From: Deinococcus peraridilitoris DSM 19664
Lineage (GTDB): Bacteria > Deinococcota > Deinococci > Deinococcales > Deinococcaceae
Assembly (NCBI RefSeq): GCF_000317835.1
Contig: NC_019793.1
Span: 2,661,001 to 2,725,000, forward strand
Direction: 5' to 3'
Length of the DNA: 64,000 bases
Positions 17,067 through 29,273 of this stretch are shown here, piece after piece. Both the position numbers and the translations under genes were made by a program. Position 1 is the stretch's first letter. Each line of letters begins with the position of its first letter. A model generated the notes under the pieces. It made no database searches. It was not told the origin of the DNA and saw nothing but the letters and a program-made list of their open reading frames with translations.

Positions 17067-18365
17067 TTACTGTCCGGGTTTGCGGTGTTCCAGGCGCAGT
17101 CCCTGGGCGGTGCGGTTGGCGAAGCCTTTCCAGTAGGTGTGGTCGGCTTTCGGCTGACCGTTCTGCTCCACGGAATACACGCCGTCTCGGGCGTTTTCCA
17201 CCAGGTTCAGGTAGGCCTGCATTCCCGTGTCGCGTTTGAGGAGCTGCCCGAAGAAGGCGGTCGTGAAGTGCTGTGCGATGTTGTTCATGCGTGCCGTGTC
17301 CCAGACTGCGTCCGCGTAATGGTTGAAGGGCGCGTTCGGTGCCCAGGCTTCCTGTGGCGCGGGAATGGGTGCGGCGGCGTTGTGGTTGGCGTTCTCGAAG
17401 GTCAGGAGATAGCGCTCCGCGTTGCTTGCCCCTTCGAAGATGTTGCGCACGCCCGGCTGATACCCGGAGACATCATCAGCGCTGCCGGCCATGAACAGTA
17501 CGGGCGTTCTGATTCCCCTGAGGGTTTCGGCAGTCCAGAACCCACGATTCCAGCCCCACGGCGCGATTGCCACGGCCGCCTTGATCCGTGTGTCCATGCT
17601 GGCAATGTAGGCGGCATTTCCAGCTTGACGTTGCGCCAGCAGGTTATTGGGGGGTGCCAGCGGCGACTGCATGACCTCGGCGCTGAAGCCGCCCCCGATG
17701 GTATTGACGACCCCGTAACCGCCCATCGAGTAGCCGATCAGCCCGACGTTGTTGGCGTCATAAAGGCCCTTTTGGAACCCACTTGCCTGGCCCAGGCGGC
17801 CAAGTTCATTCAGGACGAACAGCTGGTCGAGCGGCCGGTTGAGGAGGGTGCTGCCAAAGGCAGCCTGGTCACTGTAGGTGCTGTCGGTATGGTCGATCGA
17901 GGCCGTAACGTAGCCTTTGCTGGCCAGATTTTCCGCGAGGTGGCTGAGCAGAAAGCGGTTGCCCGGATAGCCGTGCGAAATGATGACCAGCGGATAGGGC
18001 GCGCTGCTTCGATCAGGGGCCGCGTTGCGCACCGCGCGCCCGATCAGCGTGGTCGGGGTTTTCCCGTCGCGTGTGACGGTCTGGTACTCTCCCTGGGGTT
18101 TCTGGTCGGCGGACAGGGTTGCCGGGTACCACACCTCCACGGTGAGCGGTCGGTCGTACATTTTGTTGGGCTCACCGGCCTTGGTGTTCACGACATCAAC
18201 CTGATTGGCGTTGACCAGCCTGAGGGTCTGCACGCCCACGGCGTGCTTGCCGTAGGCGGCCAACTCCGGGGCGTCGGGGCGAACGGCGTCAATGCGGTTC
18301 GTCTGCGCAGAAGCGGAAAGAAAGACCGAAGCCATCGTCAAGGCGGCCGTCAAGGCGTATCTCAT
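17067..18365 (-). CDS. Secreted alpha/beta hydrolase (PAF-acetylhydrolase/lipase-like)
   Basis: A 432-residue protein with a Sec signal peptide (MRYALTAALTMASVFLSASA). The body is an alpha/beta hydrolase with the nucleophile elbow GYSMGG, an oxyanion region VIISHGYPGN and a late acidic/histidine pair in FMAGSADDVSGY and FENANHNAA. The layout resembles bacterial PAF-acetylhydrolase-like and dienelactone-hydrolase-like enzymes that cut short-chain esters. The ATG at 18365 is chosen because CGGAGGG lies 7 nt upstream and it begins the signal peptide. Monocistronic by position. Substrate unknown. Confidence 0.85.
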   Translation of the reverse strand: MRYALTAALTMASVFLSASAQTNRIDAVRPDAPELAAYGKHAVGVQTLRLVNANQVDVVNTKAGEPNKMYDRPLTVEVWYPATLSADQKPQGEYQTVTRDGKTPTTLIGRAVRNAAPDRSSAPYPLVIISHGYPGNRFLLSHLAENLASKGYVTASIDHTDSTYSDQAAFGSTLLNRPLDQLFVLNELGRLGQASGFQKGLYDANNVGLIGYSMGGYGVVNTIGGGFSAEVMQSPLAPPNNLLAQRQAGNAAYIASMDTRIKAAVAIAPWGWNRGFWTAETLRGIRTPVLFMAGSADDVSGYQPGVRNIFEGASNAERYLLTFENANHNAAAPIPAPQEAWAPNAPFNHYADAVWDTARMNNIAQHFTTAFFGQLLKRDTGMQAYLNLVENARDGVYSVEQNGQPKADHTYWKGFANRTAQGLRLEHRKPGQ

Positions 18366-18566
18366 CTGAACCCTCCGAAGTCGATGCGGAAATGAACCTG
18401 CAGCGTGCGCAGGTTCGGCTATAACAACGTATTTCAACTTTCCGCCTGATCATGGCATCCGCCGGTATAGGCGTCAAGCCGATCGCCGTTGTGCCCCGTG
18501 CTGCCAGCATTCACCGCCTTTGCCTAGTGGCGTGGTGACAATCAGGCAATGCCTGCTGAGCCCGGA

Positions 18567-19184
18567 TCACAAGCTTTCGCGGTGTTTGTCGATCAGCTCG
18601 TCGAGGGCTTCGCGCAGCAGGCTGGCCTCAGTTCGGCCGAGCGCGGTCGAAAGCTTGGCCAGGCGCTCCAGGCTGGCCTTCGGGTAGTAATTGCTTTTGA
18701 GTACCATCTTGCTTTCGACGTAGATGGCAATGCGCCCACGTCCTTCGCGCTTGGCACGCAGCAACGCCTCGTCGGCGGCGCGCAGCAGCTCCGCGGGCGT
18801 CTGTGCGTGGGCAGGACGCTGTGCAAGCCCGACCGAAAGTCCCAGGCCCAGCGAGCGCGGCACGTCCAGGCTGCCGATCGAGTCGCGGAAATGTCCGGTG
18901 ACCTCGTTGAGCAAAATCAGCGCGGTCTCGGTTGAGGTGTCGGGCAGTGCCAGCGCGTACTCGTCACCTCCGATCCGGGCGACCAGGCTGTCACCTGGCA
19001 GCGAACCGGTCAGCACGCGCTCGACGAACCGCAGGACCTTGTCTCCAACGTCGTGCCCCAGCTGGTCGTTGACACTCTGGAAATTGTCGAGGTCCATCAG
19101 CCCGACGGTCAGTGGCTGTTGCCGATTGAGTTGTTCGAGGGCTTCGTCAAAACTGGCGCGGTTGAGCAAGGGCAAACTCTTCAT
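18567..19184 (-). CDS. GGDEF diguanylate cyclase fused to a ribbon-helix-helix domain
   Basis: A 205-residue protein with no sensory domain: the GGDEF fold starts almost at the first residue. It has the metal and nucleotide residues LMDLDNFQSVNDQLGHDVGD and the signature IGGDEY, so it should be able to make c-di-GMP if it dimerises. There is no RxxD inhibitory site five residues before GGDEY. Residues about 160-205 (SKMVLKSNYYPKASLERL onward) read as a ribbon-helix-helix fold: one beta strand, helix, turn, helix ending LREALDELIDKH, as in CopG/Arc-type DNA-binding dimers. ATG 19184 follows AGGAGG. Output may be DNA binding, cyclase activity, or both. Confidence 0.8.
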   Translation of the reverse strand: MKSLPLLNRASFDEALEQLNRQQPLTVGLMDLDNFQSVNDQLGHDVGDKVLRFVERVLTGSLPGDSLVARIGGDEYALALPDTSTETALILLNEVTGHFRDSIGSLDVPRSLGLGLSVGLAQRPAHAQTPAELLRAADEALLRAKREGRGRIAIYVESKMVLKSNYYPKASLERLAKLSTALGRTEASLLREALDELIDKHRESL

Positions 19185-19201
19185 GAATTCCTCCTATGAG
19201 G

Positions 19202-19231
19202 ATCGTATGATGATTTACATATATATGTCAA
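19202..19231 (-). promoter_or_regulatory. Promoter of the GGDEF-RHH gene with a 12-bp palindrome in the spacer
   Basis: On the minus strand TTGACA (19231-19226) and TACGAT (19207-19202) are 18 nt apart, followed closely by AGGAGG (19195-19190) and the ATG. The perfect palindrome ACATATATATGT (19217-19228) overlaps the -35 box and spacer. Its position suits a repressor operator, and the encoded RHH domain is a candidate to bind it. Confidence 0.65.
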
Positions 19232-19514
19232 TGATAATATCGGCATAGCTGTGTGCGATCCGAACTCGGCTCCTGGCGCTGCTGGCCGGCGTGCCTGTAG
19301 GGTGAGCTTCCTCAAGTCGGGCGTGCCGCCGTTGCCCGGTGGCGGATTGGCGCTATTGTGGCGAAGGCAGTACCGATGCTGATCGGGAAGGTCTGAAAAC
19401 TGCCGCAATGTGCAGTCGGGTGCGGATGGCCGTTGAAGCGGGCCGTACCTGGGGGTGCTCGTCGGCGTTTGCAGGAATGTGAGTGTTGAGCGCTCATATC
19501 TTGTATTTGACCAA
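19232..19514. other. Intergenic region between the GGDEF-RHH gene and the groES promoter
   Basis: No convincing gene. The only distinct element is a 10-bp palindrome TGAGCGCTCA at 19487-19496, shortly upstream of the groES -35 box. It is not a CIRCE element. Confidence 0.5.
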
Positions 19515-19544
19515 TTGACATTTGCCTGAGTGAGTGGTTAACAT
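19515..19544 (+). promoter_or_regulatory. Probable groESL promoter
   Basis: TTGACA (19515-19520) and TAACAT (19539-19544) with an 18-nt spacer, giving a leader of roughly 110 nt before groES. No CIRCE inverted repeat (TTAGCACTC-N9-GAGTGCTAA) is seen around it, so HrcA control is not supported by sequence. Confidence 0.5.
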
Positions 19545-19663
19545 TTCGCTTGGAGTCGGTGAGCGCAAAGCGCCGGTTCGCAAGGGCGGCACATCGGCGT
19601 TTGCCCGCGCGGGCCGGGAAGGCCGCAAGCTGGACACTCAAGCTTTTTTTGGAGGAGAACACA

Positions 19664-19957
19664 ATGCTGAAACCGTTAGGCGATCGCGTGCTGGTTGAAA
19701 TTCTGGAGGAATCCGAGCAAAAGACCGCGGGTGGGCTGTATGTGCCCGACACGGCCAAAGAGAAGTCGCAGCGCGGCAAGGTCGTCGCCGTCGGCTCGGG
19801 CCGTGTGCTTGACAACGGCCAGCGCGTCGCCGTCGAAGTCAATGAAGGCGACACGGTCTACTTTGCACAGTACGGCGGCACCGAAGTGTCGCTCGGCGGC
19901 AAGCAGTACAAGATCTTCGCCGAGCGCGACATTCTCGCCGTCGAAAACGCTTCCTGA
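19664..19957 (+). CDS. groES: Co-chaperonin GroES
   Basis: The 97-residue GroES caps the GroEL cage during ATP-driven protein folding. The sequence has the family start [11 protein letters not shown], the mobile-loop region [17 protein letters not shown], and ends with AERDILAVE. The ATG at 19664 has a GGAGGAG box 7 nt upstream; the reading frame is open further upstream but without homology. groEL follows 74 nt downstream with its own SD (AAGGAG), and both share the upstream promoter. Confidence 0.97.
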   Translation: MLKPLGDRVLVEILEESEQKTAGGLYVPDTAKEKSQRGKVVAVGSGRVLDNGQRVAVEVNEGDTVYFAQYGGTEVSLGGKQYKIFAERDILAVENAS

Positions 19958-20007
19958 GCGCGCTTTGCGCCCACGTGAAGCTGCCTTACCGCGCAACACT
20001 TTCCTGA

Positions 20008-21678
<1,671 letters not shown>

Positions 21679-21688
21679 ACCTCACATC

Positions 21689-21725
21689 AAAGAAAGAACG
21701 GCGGATCATCCGCCGTTCTTTCTTT
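21689..21725 (+). terminator. groESL terminator
   Basis: An 18-bp perfect inverted repeat: left arm AAAGAAAGAACGGCGGAT (21689-21706), right arm 21708-21725. The A-rich left and T-rich right ends make it work as an intrinsic terminator in either direction. Confidence 0.9.
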
Positions 21726-21947
21726 GTCTGGACGGTGGACGGCTGCTGTCCGTCTGCGTGTTTCGGGGCACTTGTGAAGACCACGGCTCATGTCGGCAAG
21801 CACGCTCGTGCGCCTGATTTCGTGCCCAGCGGGCTTTGTGTATTAAGCTGCAGGCGTGGAGTCGCCATTGAGGCTGATTTCTGTTTTGCCTGCCTCGGCC
21901 TACACGCAGGTGGTCGGAAACCCGGACTCACCCCAGGAGGTCAACGC

Positions 21948-23304
<1,357 letters not shown>

Positions 23305-24402
23305 CTACTGGCTGGCAGTGCCAGGTCGTGAAACCGAGAGGTCGCTTCCGGCAGGTTCTTTGGTTACGGTTGCTTCGGTCGGCAAAGCGGGCGGCAGGAT
23401 CAGTGCGCTGAGGCCCAAACCGCCCAGCGCGCTCATCACGCTGACACCCAGCCACAATTCCAGGCTCATGGAAAGCAGGCCCAGGACGCTGGCCCCCGCG
23501 TAAAAAGGCGCCCACACCAGCAGTGGGAGCGCCAGTGCCCCTCCACGGAACGCCCACGGCCGCGAGGGAGAAGGACGCAACCCGCGAATCAGCAGATCAC
23601 TCATCAGGCCGGAGACCAGCGCCAGCAGCAGCACCGGACCACTTCGCGTGAGGTCCCCCGTCATGGCGCTCATCAGCAAGGTATTCACCAGGTACAGCAC
23701 CGTCACTGCGCCGGGCGGCAACTGCCAGCGTTTGAGCAGCAGCAGGACCGGCGCGGTCAGCAAGAGGGCCGTCAACAGCGTGCCGGTCAGGTGCGCGCGG
23801 GTGGACAGGTAATCCACGGGCGCAGGTGACTCGACCAGTGCCCAGGCGTACATGTGCATAAAGCTGGCGAAACTGAGTGCGGCCGTGGCCGAGAGCACGG
23901 CCGGCCAGACCACCCCAGGCGGCGACACACGCCCCGTGCGCTCCTGCCAGGCGCTCGATAGCGGTGCGAGCGCCAGCAACTCCGCACCCAGAAACAGCAG
24001 CAGGTGAGTGGGGCTCAGCAGCGCTTCGAGACCGACCTCAATGCCGAACACCGTGTGCCAGATCATGTCGCCCAGACCGCCCAGCGCGAAGACGGGCATT
24101 CCGATCACGGCGAGTTCGTACCCCAGCGGGACCGCCGCAAGACCACGCCGCCCGGTCCGCACACCACGAACGACAAGAATTCCCACCCACAAAGCCGTTG
24201 CCAGGAAACCCGAATAAAAGACGCCATGCCAGGGCGTAAAAAAGGTTTCCAGAGTTTCACCGAAGGTGTTGTGTGCCCAGCCGTCGACAAAAATGCCGAT
24301 CATCAGCCACCAGCTGACGAACAGGGTCATGACATTCTGAGAAGGTGAAGCGCGCAGCCGGGGCAGGGAAGGGTGAAAGGCAGGCTGAGACAGGCTGGTC
24401 AT
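23305..24402 (-). CDS. Multipass membrane protein with histidine-rich helices, function unknown
   Basis: A 365-residue integral membrane protein with about nine or ten hydrophobic helices. The first half has evenly spaced His motifs at helix ends: DGWAH (His44), TPWHG (His59), GDMIWH (His116), SPTH (His133) and FMHMYAW (His183), with Asp40 and Asp112 nearby. That pattern suggests a metal or heme site in the membrane, but I cannot name the family. The ATG at 24402 follows AGGAGC; a TTG one codon upstream is the alternative. Same strand as the DUF2511-like gene downstream. Confidence 0.7.
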   Translation of the reverse strand: MTSLSQPAFHPSLPRLRASPSQNVMTLFVSWWLMIGIFVDGWAHNTFGETLETFFTPWHGVFYSGFLATALWVGILVVRGVRTGRRGLAAVPLGYELAVIGMPVFALGGLGDMIWHTVFGIEVGLEALLSPTHLLLFLGAELLALAPLSSAWQERTGRVSPPGVVWPAVLSATAALSFASFMHMYAWALVESPAPVDYLSTRAHLTGTLLTALLLTAPVLLLLKRWQLPPGAVTVLYLVNTLLMSAMTGDLTRSGPVLLLALVSGLMSDLLIRGLRPSPSRPWAFRGGALALPLLVWAPFYAGASVLGLLSMSLELWLGVSVMSALGGLGLSALILPPALPTEATVTKEPAGSDLSVSRPGTASQ

Positions 24403-24544
24403 CAATTGGCTCCTGCGCTCACCTTACACCGCCCTGACCGCCGCCCTTGCTCAATCCCGACATTGCCACACGCTCCGCCTGCAAGTTCTCAAGGCCGGAC
24501 GGGATCGTCTTAGCAGCGCTTCATCAGATCTTCAGGGTACGTGT

Positions 24545-24550
24545 TAGCTT
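24545..24550 (+). promoter_or_regulatory. Leaderless-type -10 box TAGCTT
   Basis: TAGCTT ends 6 nt before the ATG at 24557, and there is no SD, so transcription should begin at or next to the start codon. Confidence 0.55.
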
Positions 24551-24556
24551 GACTGT

Positions 24557-25186
24557 ATGCGTGCGCTTCCTGTCCTCCTGCTGCTCTCGACGTCGACCTT
24601 GGCTTACGGTGTCCCGGTCAGTGCGGCGGCCAGGGTCCAGGCCGCCAGCACGATTCCGCCGGGCATGCCCATCACCTCACCACCCGTGAATTCGGAGCCG
24701 GCCAGTCCTCCGGCCGCTTCACCTCCGTCTGCCCCGAGCGTACCCGGAACCCCCGTGAATTCCGGGGTGAGCGCGCCCACCCCACCCGTGCCGGCCTACA
24801 CCGTACCCTTCAGCGGCTGGAGTGCCCAGGACCGCACCACCTGGAGTGCCGACTCGGGTACGTGTCTGATACGCGAGGAGAAATACGTCCAGGACTTTCC
24901 GGCGTTCGCGACCTCCGAGGAAGCGGCCAAGTTCGCTGCCCGCCTGCAAAAGTCGCTCTACACCCAGAAGATGCAGACTGTCTACACCCAACCCGTGGAG
25001 CGCAGCGGCAAGTGGGGTGTGCTGGCCAGTTACAAATACACCACGGGCAATGAAGTGTTCAAAGTCACTCAGCTTTATCTGTCCGAAGGAGGCAAGCTGC
25101 GTACCTTCACGGGCAGTTTCCGCGACGGCGCGCTTGATCCTTGCGTGAACGACATGCTGTCCTTCGTGCGTTACCTGGCCAACTGA
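24557..25186 (+). CDS. Secreted protein with proline/serine-rich linker, unknown function
   Basis: A 209-residue exported protein. It has a Sec signal (MRALPVLLLLSTSTLAYG), then a roughly 60-residue Pro/Ser/Thr/Ala linker (SPPAASPPSAPSVPG type), then a C-terminal domain of about 125 residues (from FSGWSAQDRTTWSADSGTC). This domain has two cysteines (SGTC and DPCVND) that could form a disulfide, and aromatic-rich beta strands. The layout suggests a domain held away from the cell surface. I do not recognise the domain. A leaderless-type promoter box precedes the ATG. Confidence 0.7.
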   Translation: MRALPVLLLLSTSTLAYGVPVSAAARVQAASTIPPGMPITSPPVNSEPASPPAASPPSAPSVPGTPVNSGVSAPTPPVPAYTVPFSGWSAQDRTTWSADSGTCLIREEKYVQDFPAFATSEEAAKFAARLQKSLYTQKMQTVYTQPVERSGKWGVLASYKYTTGNEVFKVTQLYLSEGGKLRTFTGSFRDGALDPCVNDMLSFVRYLAN

Positions 25187-25302
25187 CCGGCCTGAGTCAG
25201 CCTGGGGCCCTGGTGCTGCGCAGCCAGACCACCATCTTACCGGGCAAGGAGAGTTGAGCAGCGAAAACCGTCTCCGGGAGACCGGGCGCCGCCACACCCG
25301 CT

Positions 25303-26451
25303 TCAGGTGGTGTATTCGGCGTTGATCCGGACGTACTCGGCGCTGAGATCGCAGCCCCAGGCTTCTCCATGCGCGCTTCCGACGCCCAGGTCGATGTCGA
25401 AGACCACTTCCTCACTTCGCATGGTCTGCGAGACCTGGGCAGCGTCGTAATTCAGTGGCTGGCCGGCGAAGACCGGCGTGCCTTGCACGCTGACGCGCAG
25501 CTGCGGCAAATTGAGCGTCGCCCCGGAGCGTCCCAACGCCATGATGGTACGCCCCCAGTTGGGATCGTTGCCGTGCACGGCGCTTTTCAGCAGCGGGCTC
25601 ACGGCGCAGGTGCGCGCCGCAACGAGCGCTTCGGTTTCCGTGGCCGCCCCCGTCACCCGCACCGTGAGAAGCTTGCTTGCCCCCTCTCCATCACGGGCGA
25701 TCTGACGAGCAAGGTCGCGCATCACCTCTTCCAGGGCGACCAGAAATTCGCGGGTGTCTGCCCGCCCCGCCGCGCCGTTGGCAAGCACCACGGCCATGTC
25801 GTTGGTGCTGGTGTCCCCGTCGACCGTGACGGCATTGAAGGTTCGGTCGACGATGGCGCCGAAGCGGCTTCGCAGCAACTCCTGATCGATTTCGGCGTCG
25901 CTGTACACGAAAGCGAACATGGTCGCCATGTTGGGATGAATCATGCCGCTGCCTTTGGCGACTCCCACCAGCCGTTGCCCGGTGGACAGGGTGCGCTCGG
26001 CGGTCTTTGGTACAAGGTCCGTCGTCATGATGGCCTGCGCATGTGCCGTCAGCGCTTCCTCGAAGGTGCCACGAAGGGCCTCCACCCCCAAGCGTACCCG
26101 CGGCATTGGCAGGCGGTGACCGATCACACCCGTCGAGGCCGTCAGCACCGCCTGGGGCGCGAGCCCCAGCAGACCGGCGAGCAGACCCGCCATTTCCTCG
26201 TTGTCCTGCGCGCCACCGTCCCCGGTTGCGGCGTTGGCGTTCCCGGCATTCACCAGCAGGGCGCGCACTGCTTCACCGGAGGCGTACAGGTCGCGGTTGC
26301 GCGCTACGCTCGCCGCCGCCGCCGTGGAGAGTGTTCCCGCAAAGGCCCAGGCACACGGGGAATCACTCACGACTGCCGTGAGGTCGGTTTTTCCGGAAGG
26401 TTTGATGCCGGCGGCCAGTGAGGCCGTCTGAAAGCCCTGGGGTAGATTCAT
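25303..26451 (-). CDS. argJ: Bifunctional ornithine acetyltransferase / N-acetylglutamate synthase
   Basis: ArgJ moves the acetyl group from N-acetylornithine to glutamate, recycling it in arginine synthesis, and in bifunctional forms also uses acetyl-CoA. The 382-residue proenzyme cleaves itself before a threonine nucleophile, visible as KGSGMIHPNMA|T with Thr177. Other family segments are VNAGNANAATG and GDTSTNDMAVV. The ATG at 26451 follows GAGGAA. It ends the arginine cluster, 21 nt behind the histidine kinase gene and on the same strand as argC and argF. Confidence 0.96.
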   Translation of the reverse strand: MNLPQGFQTASLAAGIKPSGKTDLTAVVSDSPCAWAFAGTLSTAAAASVARNRDLYASGEAVRALLVNAGNANAATGDGGAQDNEEMAGLLAGLLGLAPQAVLTASTGVIGHRLPMPRVRLGVEALRGTFEEALTAHAQAIMTTDLVPKTAERTLSTGQRLVGVAKGSGMIHPNMATMFAFVYSDAEIDQELLRSRFGAIVDRTFNAVTVDGDTSTNDMAVVLANGAAGRADTREFLVALEEVMRDLARQIARDGEGASKLLTVRVTGAATETEALVAARTCAVSPLLKSAVHGNDPNWGRTIMALGRSGATLNLPQLRVSVQGTPVFAGQPLNYDAAQVSQTMRSEEVVFDIDLGVGSAHGEAWGCDLSAEYVRINAEYTT

Positions 26452-26472
26452 ATATTCCTCGTTTCGGGCAGC

Positions 26473-28242
26473 TCAAATTCCATGCCCAGCGTCGCGGTGC
26501 GCCACCCTCCAGGGTGCGCCCTTTGTCTTGACTTCCGGGACAGGTACGGCGGGCAGTGTGAAGTAAAAGGTGCTGCCCGCTCCCGGCGTGCTTTCGAGCC
26601 ACAAGTGTCCGCCGTGTCCTTCGACAATGCGTTTGCAGACCGCCAGACCGATGCCGGTGCCTTCGTACTCCGCGCGCGAGTGCAGGCGCTGAAAAATCTC
26701 GAAGACCCGCTCGAAGTGCTGCTGACCGATGCCAATCCCGTTGTCGGTCACCGCGAAGCGCCAGAACCCGGCGTCGCGCTCCGCGCTCACCCGGACGTGC
26801 GGCGCGACGCCTGAGCGGTGATACTTCAGGGCATTCTGCAGCAGATTCTGCAGCAGCGAGTCGAGCTGTCCCCGATCGGCCAGTACGCTGGGCAAGGCCT
26901 GCGAATCCCAGGCGACCTGTGCTCCGAGGGCCTCGATGTCCGCTTTCAGACGCTCGACCACGGTCGCGAGCACGGCGGCGCTGCTGATCGGTTTCAGGGC
27001 ACGCCGCTGGGTGTGCAGGCGCGAAAACGCCAGCAGATCGTCCACGAGGTGCTTCATGTGCTGTCCGTTCGAAACGATCTGGCGCAGGTAAACCTGGCCG
27101 CGCTCGTCGAGCAGCGCGCCGTAGCGGTCACTGATCAACTGCGCGAAGCTGGTGACCGCACGAAGTGGTGCCTGCAGATCGTGCGAGGCGATGTAGGCGA
27201 ACTGCTCGAGCTCCTGGTTGCTGCGTTCGAGCTCTTGGGTGCGTTGTGCCAGTTCCGCTACCCCGCGCGCATTTTCCATGGCCACGCCCAGACTGCGCGC
27301 TACGGTTTCCAGCACCACCTTGTCGACGTGAGCCCAGGGACGCTGCTCGAACAACACTACCCCCAGAATTCCCACCGGTTCACCTTTCACCAGCACCGGC
27401 AGGGTTGCCAGCGCGTGAATGGCGCTGCCGAGCTTCTCGTCGAGGTCACTGCCGGGTGCGTAGACAGCCTGATACAGCGGCTGGCGCGTGCTCCACGGTT
27501 CCGAGAGACTGGGCATCATGTCATAAGGGACCCCGGCTTCCATGACCTGTTGCAGCTCGGCGTTGCGCCGGTTGCCGACCAGCACTTTGGTGCGCCACAA
27601 GCCGTCCTCGAGCTGAGAGTAGGTTCCGTAGCCCTCGGGCAGCACGGACAGCGCGAACTCCAGGGCACGCCGCAGCAGCACCTGGGGATCGGCCTGCATG
27701 GTCAGGCCCCGCGCGAGCTCCGCAAACCCTTCCAGGGCCATCGTGCGCGCTTCGAGTGCGGCGTTCTGGGTGGCCAGCCGCATGGCGGCAGCTTCCAGTT
27801 CACGGGTCCGTTCAGCCACGCGCGCTTCCAGAGTGGCGTTCAGCTGTTGCAGGTCCTGCTCGGCCTGCTTGCGCAGGGTGATGTCGCGGGACAGGCCGTA
27901 CAACCGGCAGGCCTCACCGTACTCGTCCCGCTCGACCAGGGTGTGCTGCTCGACCCAGACTGTCTGCCCGTCATCACGCCGGTAGCGAAACTGCAGGACC
28001 GACTCGTCCCGCTCGCCCCGGCGGAGTTGTCCGAAAGTCTGCACTACCAGGGGGCGGTCGTCGGGCCAGACGTTCGAAAGGAAGTCGCTCAGGGTGGGAT
28101 GGGCCTGCTGAACGCCCAGCAGTTGCACCAGTTCGGGCGAGCGGTAGCCTTCGTTGGTGCGCAGATCGAATTCCCACGCGCCCTGCCGGACAGCCTTCAG
28201 GGCCAGCCGGAAGCGCGCTTCGCTCATGTGGGAATCGGACAT
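26473..28242 (-). CDS. PAS-GAF sensor histidine kinase
   Basis: A 589-residue soluble kinase: PAS domain (about 5-135), a coiled coil (about 135-180), GAF domain (about 185-335), dimerisation/phosphoacceptor helix with [14 protein letters not shown] (His in the H-box), and a HATPase domain with LLQNALKYH (N-box), DNGIGIG (G1) and [14 protein letters not shown] (G2). The HDLQAPLRA form resembles phytochrome-type kinases, but the GAF domain has no evident chromophore cysteine motif. No response regulator is adjacent. It sits between argC and argJ with gaps of 32 and 21 nt, and has its own TATCCT -10 box 6 nt before the ATG. Confidence 0.93.
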   Translation of the reverse strand: MSDSHMSEARFRLALKAVRQGAWEFDLRTNEGYRSPELVQLLGVQQAHPTLSDFLSNVWPDDRPLVVQTFGQLRRGERDESVLQFRYRRDDGQTVWVEQHTLVERDEYGEACRLYGLSRDITLRKQAEQDLQQLNATLEARVAERTRELEAAAMRLATQNAALEARTMALEGFAELARGLTMQADPQVLLRRALEFALSVLPEGYGTYSQLEDGLWRTKVLVGNRRNAELQQVMEAGVPYDMMPSLSEPWSTRQPLYQAVYAPGSDLDEKLGSAIHALATLPVLVKGEPVGILGVVLFEQRPWAHVDKVVLETVARSLGVAMENARGVAELAQRTQELERSNQELEQFAYIASHDLQAPLRAVTSFAQLISDRYGALLDERGQVYLRQIVSNGQHMKHLVDDLLAFSRLHTQRRALKPISSAAVLATVVERLKADIEALGAQVAWDSQALPSVLADRGQLDSLLQNLLQNALKYHRSGVAPHVRVSAERDAGFWRFAVTDNGIGIGQQHFERVFEIFQRLHSRAEYEGTGIGLAVCKRIVEGHGGHLWLESTPGAGSTFYFTLPAVPVPEVKTKGAPWRVAHRDAGHGI

Positions 28243-28248
28243 ACAGGC

Positions 28249-28254
28249 AGGATA
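28249..28254 (-). promoter_or_regulatory. Leaderless-type -10 box TATCCT of the histidine kinase
   Basis: TATCCT lies 6 nt upstream of the ATG at 28242, within the 32-nt gap after argC. It would allow the kinase and argJ to be transcribed apart from argC. Confidence 0.5.
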
Positions 28255-28274
28255 GCGCCGTGCCGCGCGCCCTG

Positions 28275-29273
28275 TCAGGAGGACGGCTCCAGCGAGGCTG
28301 CGGGCATGCTGCCCTGCACGGTGTCCTGATGCACGGTGTATGAATGGTCACCTGTGAGCCCCAGCATCAGGTCCACGTTCTGCGCGGCCGCGCCCGAAGC
28401 CCCTTTGCCCAGGTTGTCGAGTCGCGCCATCAGCAGCACCTGGTGATGTTCGTTGTGATACACGAAGAGTTCCATCTGGTTGGTGTCGGCGAGGGCCTCC
28501 GGATCGAGCACAGCCGGATTGCTTTCCAGTGGCATGACCTGCACAAAGCGCTGGCCGGCGTAGTGCTGCTGCAGGGCGCCGTGCAGCTCCGATGCCGTGA
28601 CCCCGCCCAGGGTGCGCAGGTGCAGTGGTACCTGAATCAGCATGCCCTGCCGCCAGGCGCCCACGGCAGGCGTGAAGAGCGGCCTCAGGCTCAGGCCACC
28701 GTGCCGCTGCATTTCGGGCGCGTGCTTGTGCGCCAGCTCCAGCGCGTAGGCCCGGTAAGGTCCGGCCAGGGGGTGTTCACCGCCGCGCCCTTCCATGGCG
28801 TCGACCAGCGACCGTCCGCCGCCACTGTACCCCGACGCGCCCTGTACGCTGAGCGGGTAATCGGCGGGCAGCAGACCCGCGTCCACCAGCGGGCGCACCA
28901 GCGCGATCATGCCGGTGGCGTAGCAGCCCGGGTTGCTCACGAAGCGTGCCTCGCCGATGGCCTGAGCCTGATTCCTGGTCAGCTCCGGAAAACCGTAAGT
29001 CCAGCCGTCCTGCACGCGGTGGGCGCTGCTGGCGTCCAGCACCCGCACCTGGGGATTGTCGATCAGGCGCAGCGCTTCCCGGGCGGCATCGTCGGGCAGG
29101 CACAGCACCGCGAGGTCCACGCTGTTGAGCAGGTCACGGCGGGCCGCTTCGTCCTTGCGGCGCGCCGGGTCGATGCTGACGAGCGCGAGGTCGCGGCGGT
29201 GGCGCAGGCGGGCGCGGATCTGCAAACCGGTGGTGCCCGCTTCGCCGTCGATGAAGATGGTGGGTTTACTCAA
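28275..29273 (-). CDS. argC: N-acetyl-gamma-glutamyl-phosphate reductase
   Basis: ArgC reduces N-acetylglutamyl-phosphate with NADPH in arginine synthesis. The 332-residue protein begins with the NADP motif [15 protein letters not shown] and carries the active-site SNPGCYATG (Cys) and GASGYSGGG, as in the short-form (type 2) ArgC enzymes. I place the start at TTG 29273 because AAGGAG lies 7 nt upstream and homology begins there. This start lies 8 nt inside the end of the preceding small gene, implying translational coupling to the PAAR partner gene. Confidence 0.93.
   Translation of the reverse strand: MSKPTIFIDGEAGTTGLQIRARLRHRRDLALVSIDPARRKDEAARRDLLNSVDLAVLCLPDDAAREALRLIDNPQVRVLDASSAHRVQDGWTYGFPELTRNQAQAIGEARFVSNPGCYATGMIALVRPLVDAGLLPADYPLSVQGASGYSGGGRSLVDAMEGRGGEHPLAGPYRAYALELAHKHAPEMQRHGGLSLRPLFTPAVGAWRQGMLIQVPLHLRTLGGVTASELHGALQQHYAGQRFVQVMPLESNPAVLDPEALADTNQMELFVYHNEHHQVLLMARLDNLGKGASGAAAQNVDLMLGLTGDHSYTVHQDTVQGSMPAASLEPSS

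Noticed and set aside
19487..19496. Palindrome TGAGCGCTCA before groES considered as a CIRCE/HrcA site
   Set aside because: CIRCE needs TTAGCACTC-N9-GAGTGCTAA; neither arm nor spacing fits.
26473..28242. Histidine kinase as a bacteriophytochrome
   Set aside because: The [10 protein letters not shown]-box is phytochrome-like, but I see no biliverdin-binding cysteine, no PHY domain and no heme oxygenase gene nearby.
26818..28329. 503-codon plus-strand open frame over the histidine kinase
   Set aside because: Antisense of a conserved kinase; no SD, no promoter and no protein family pattern.
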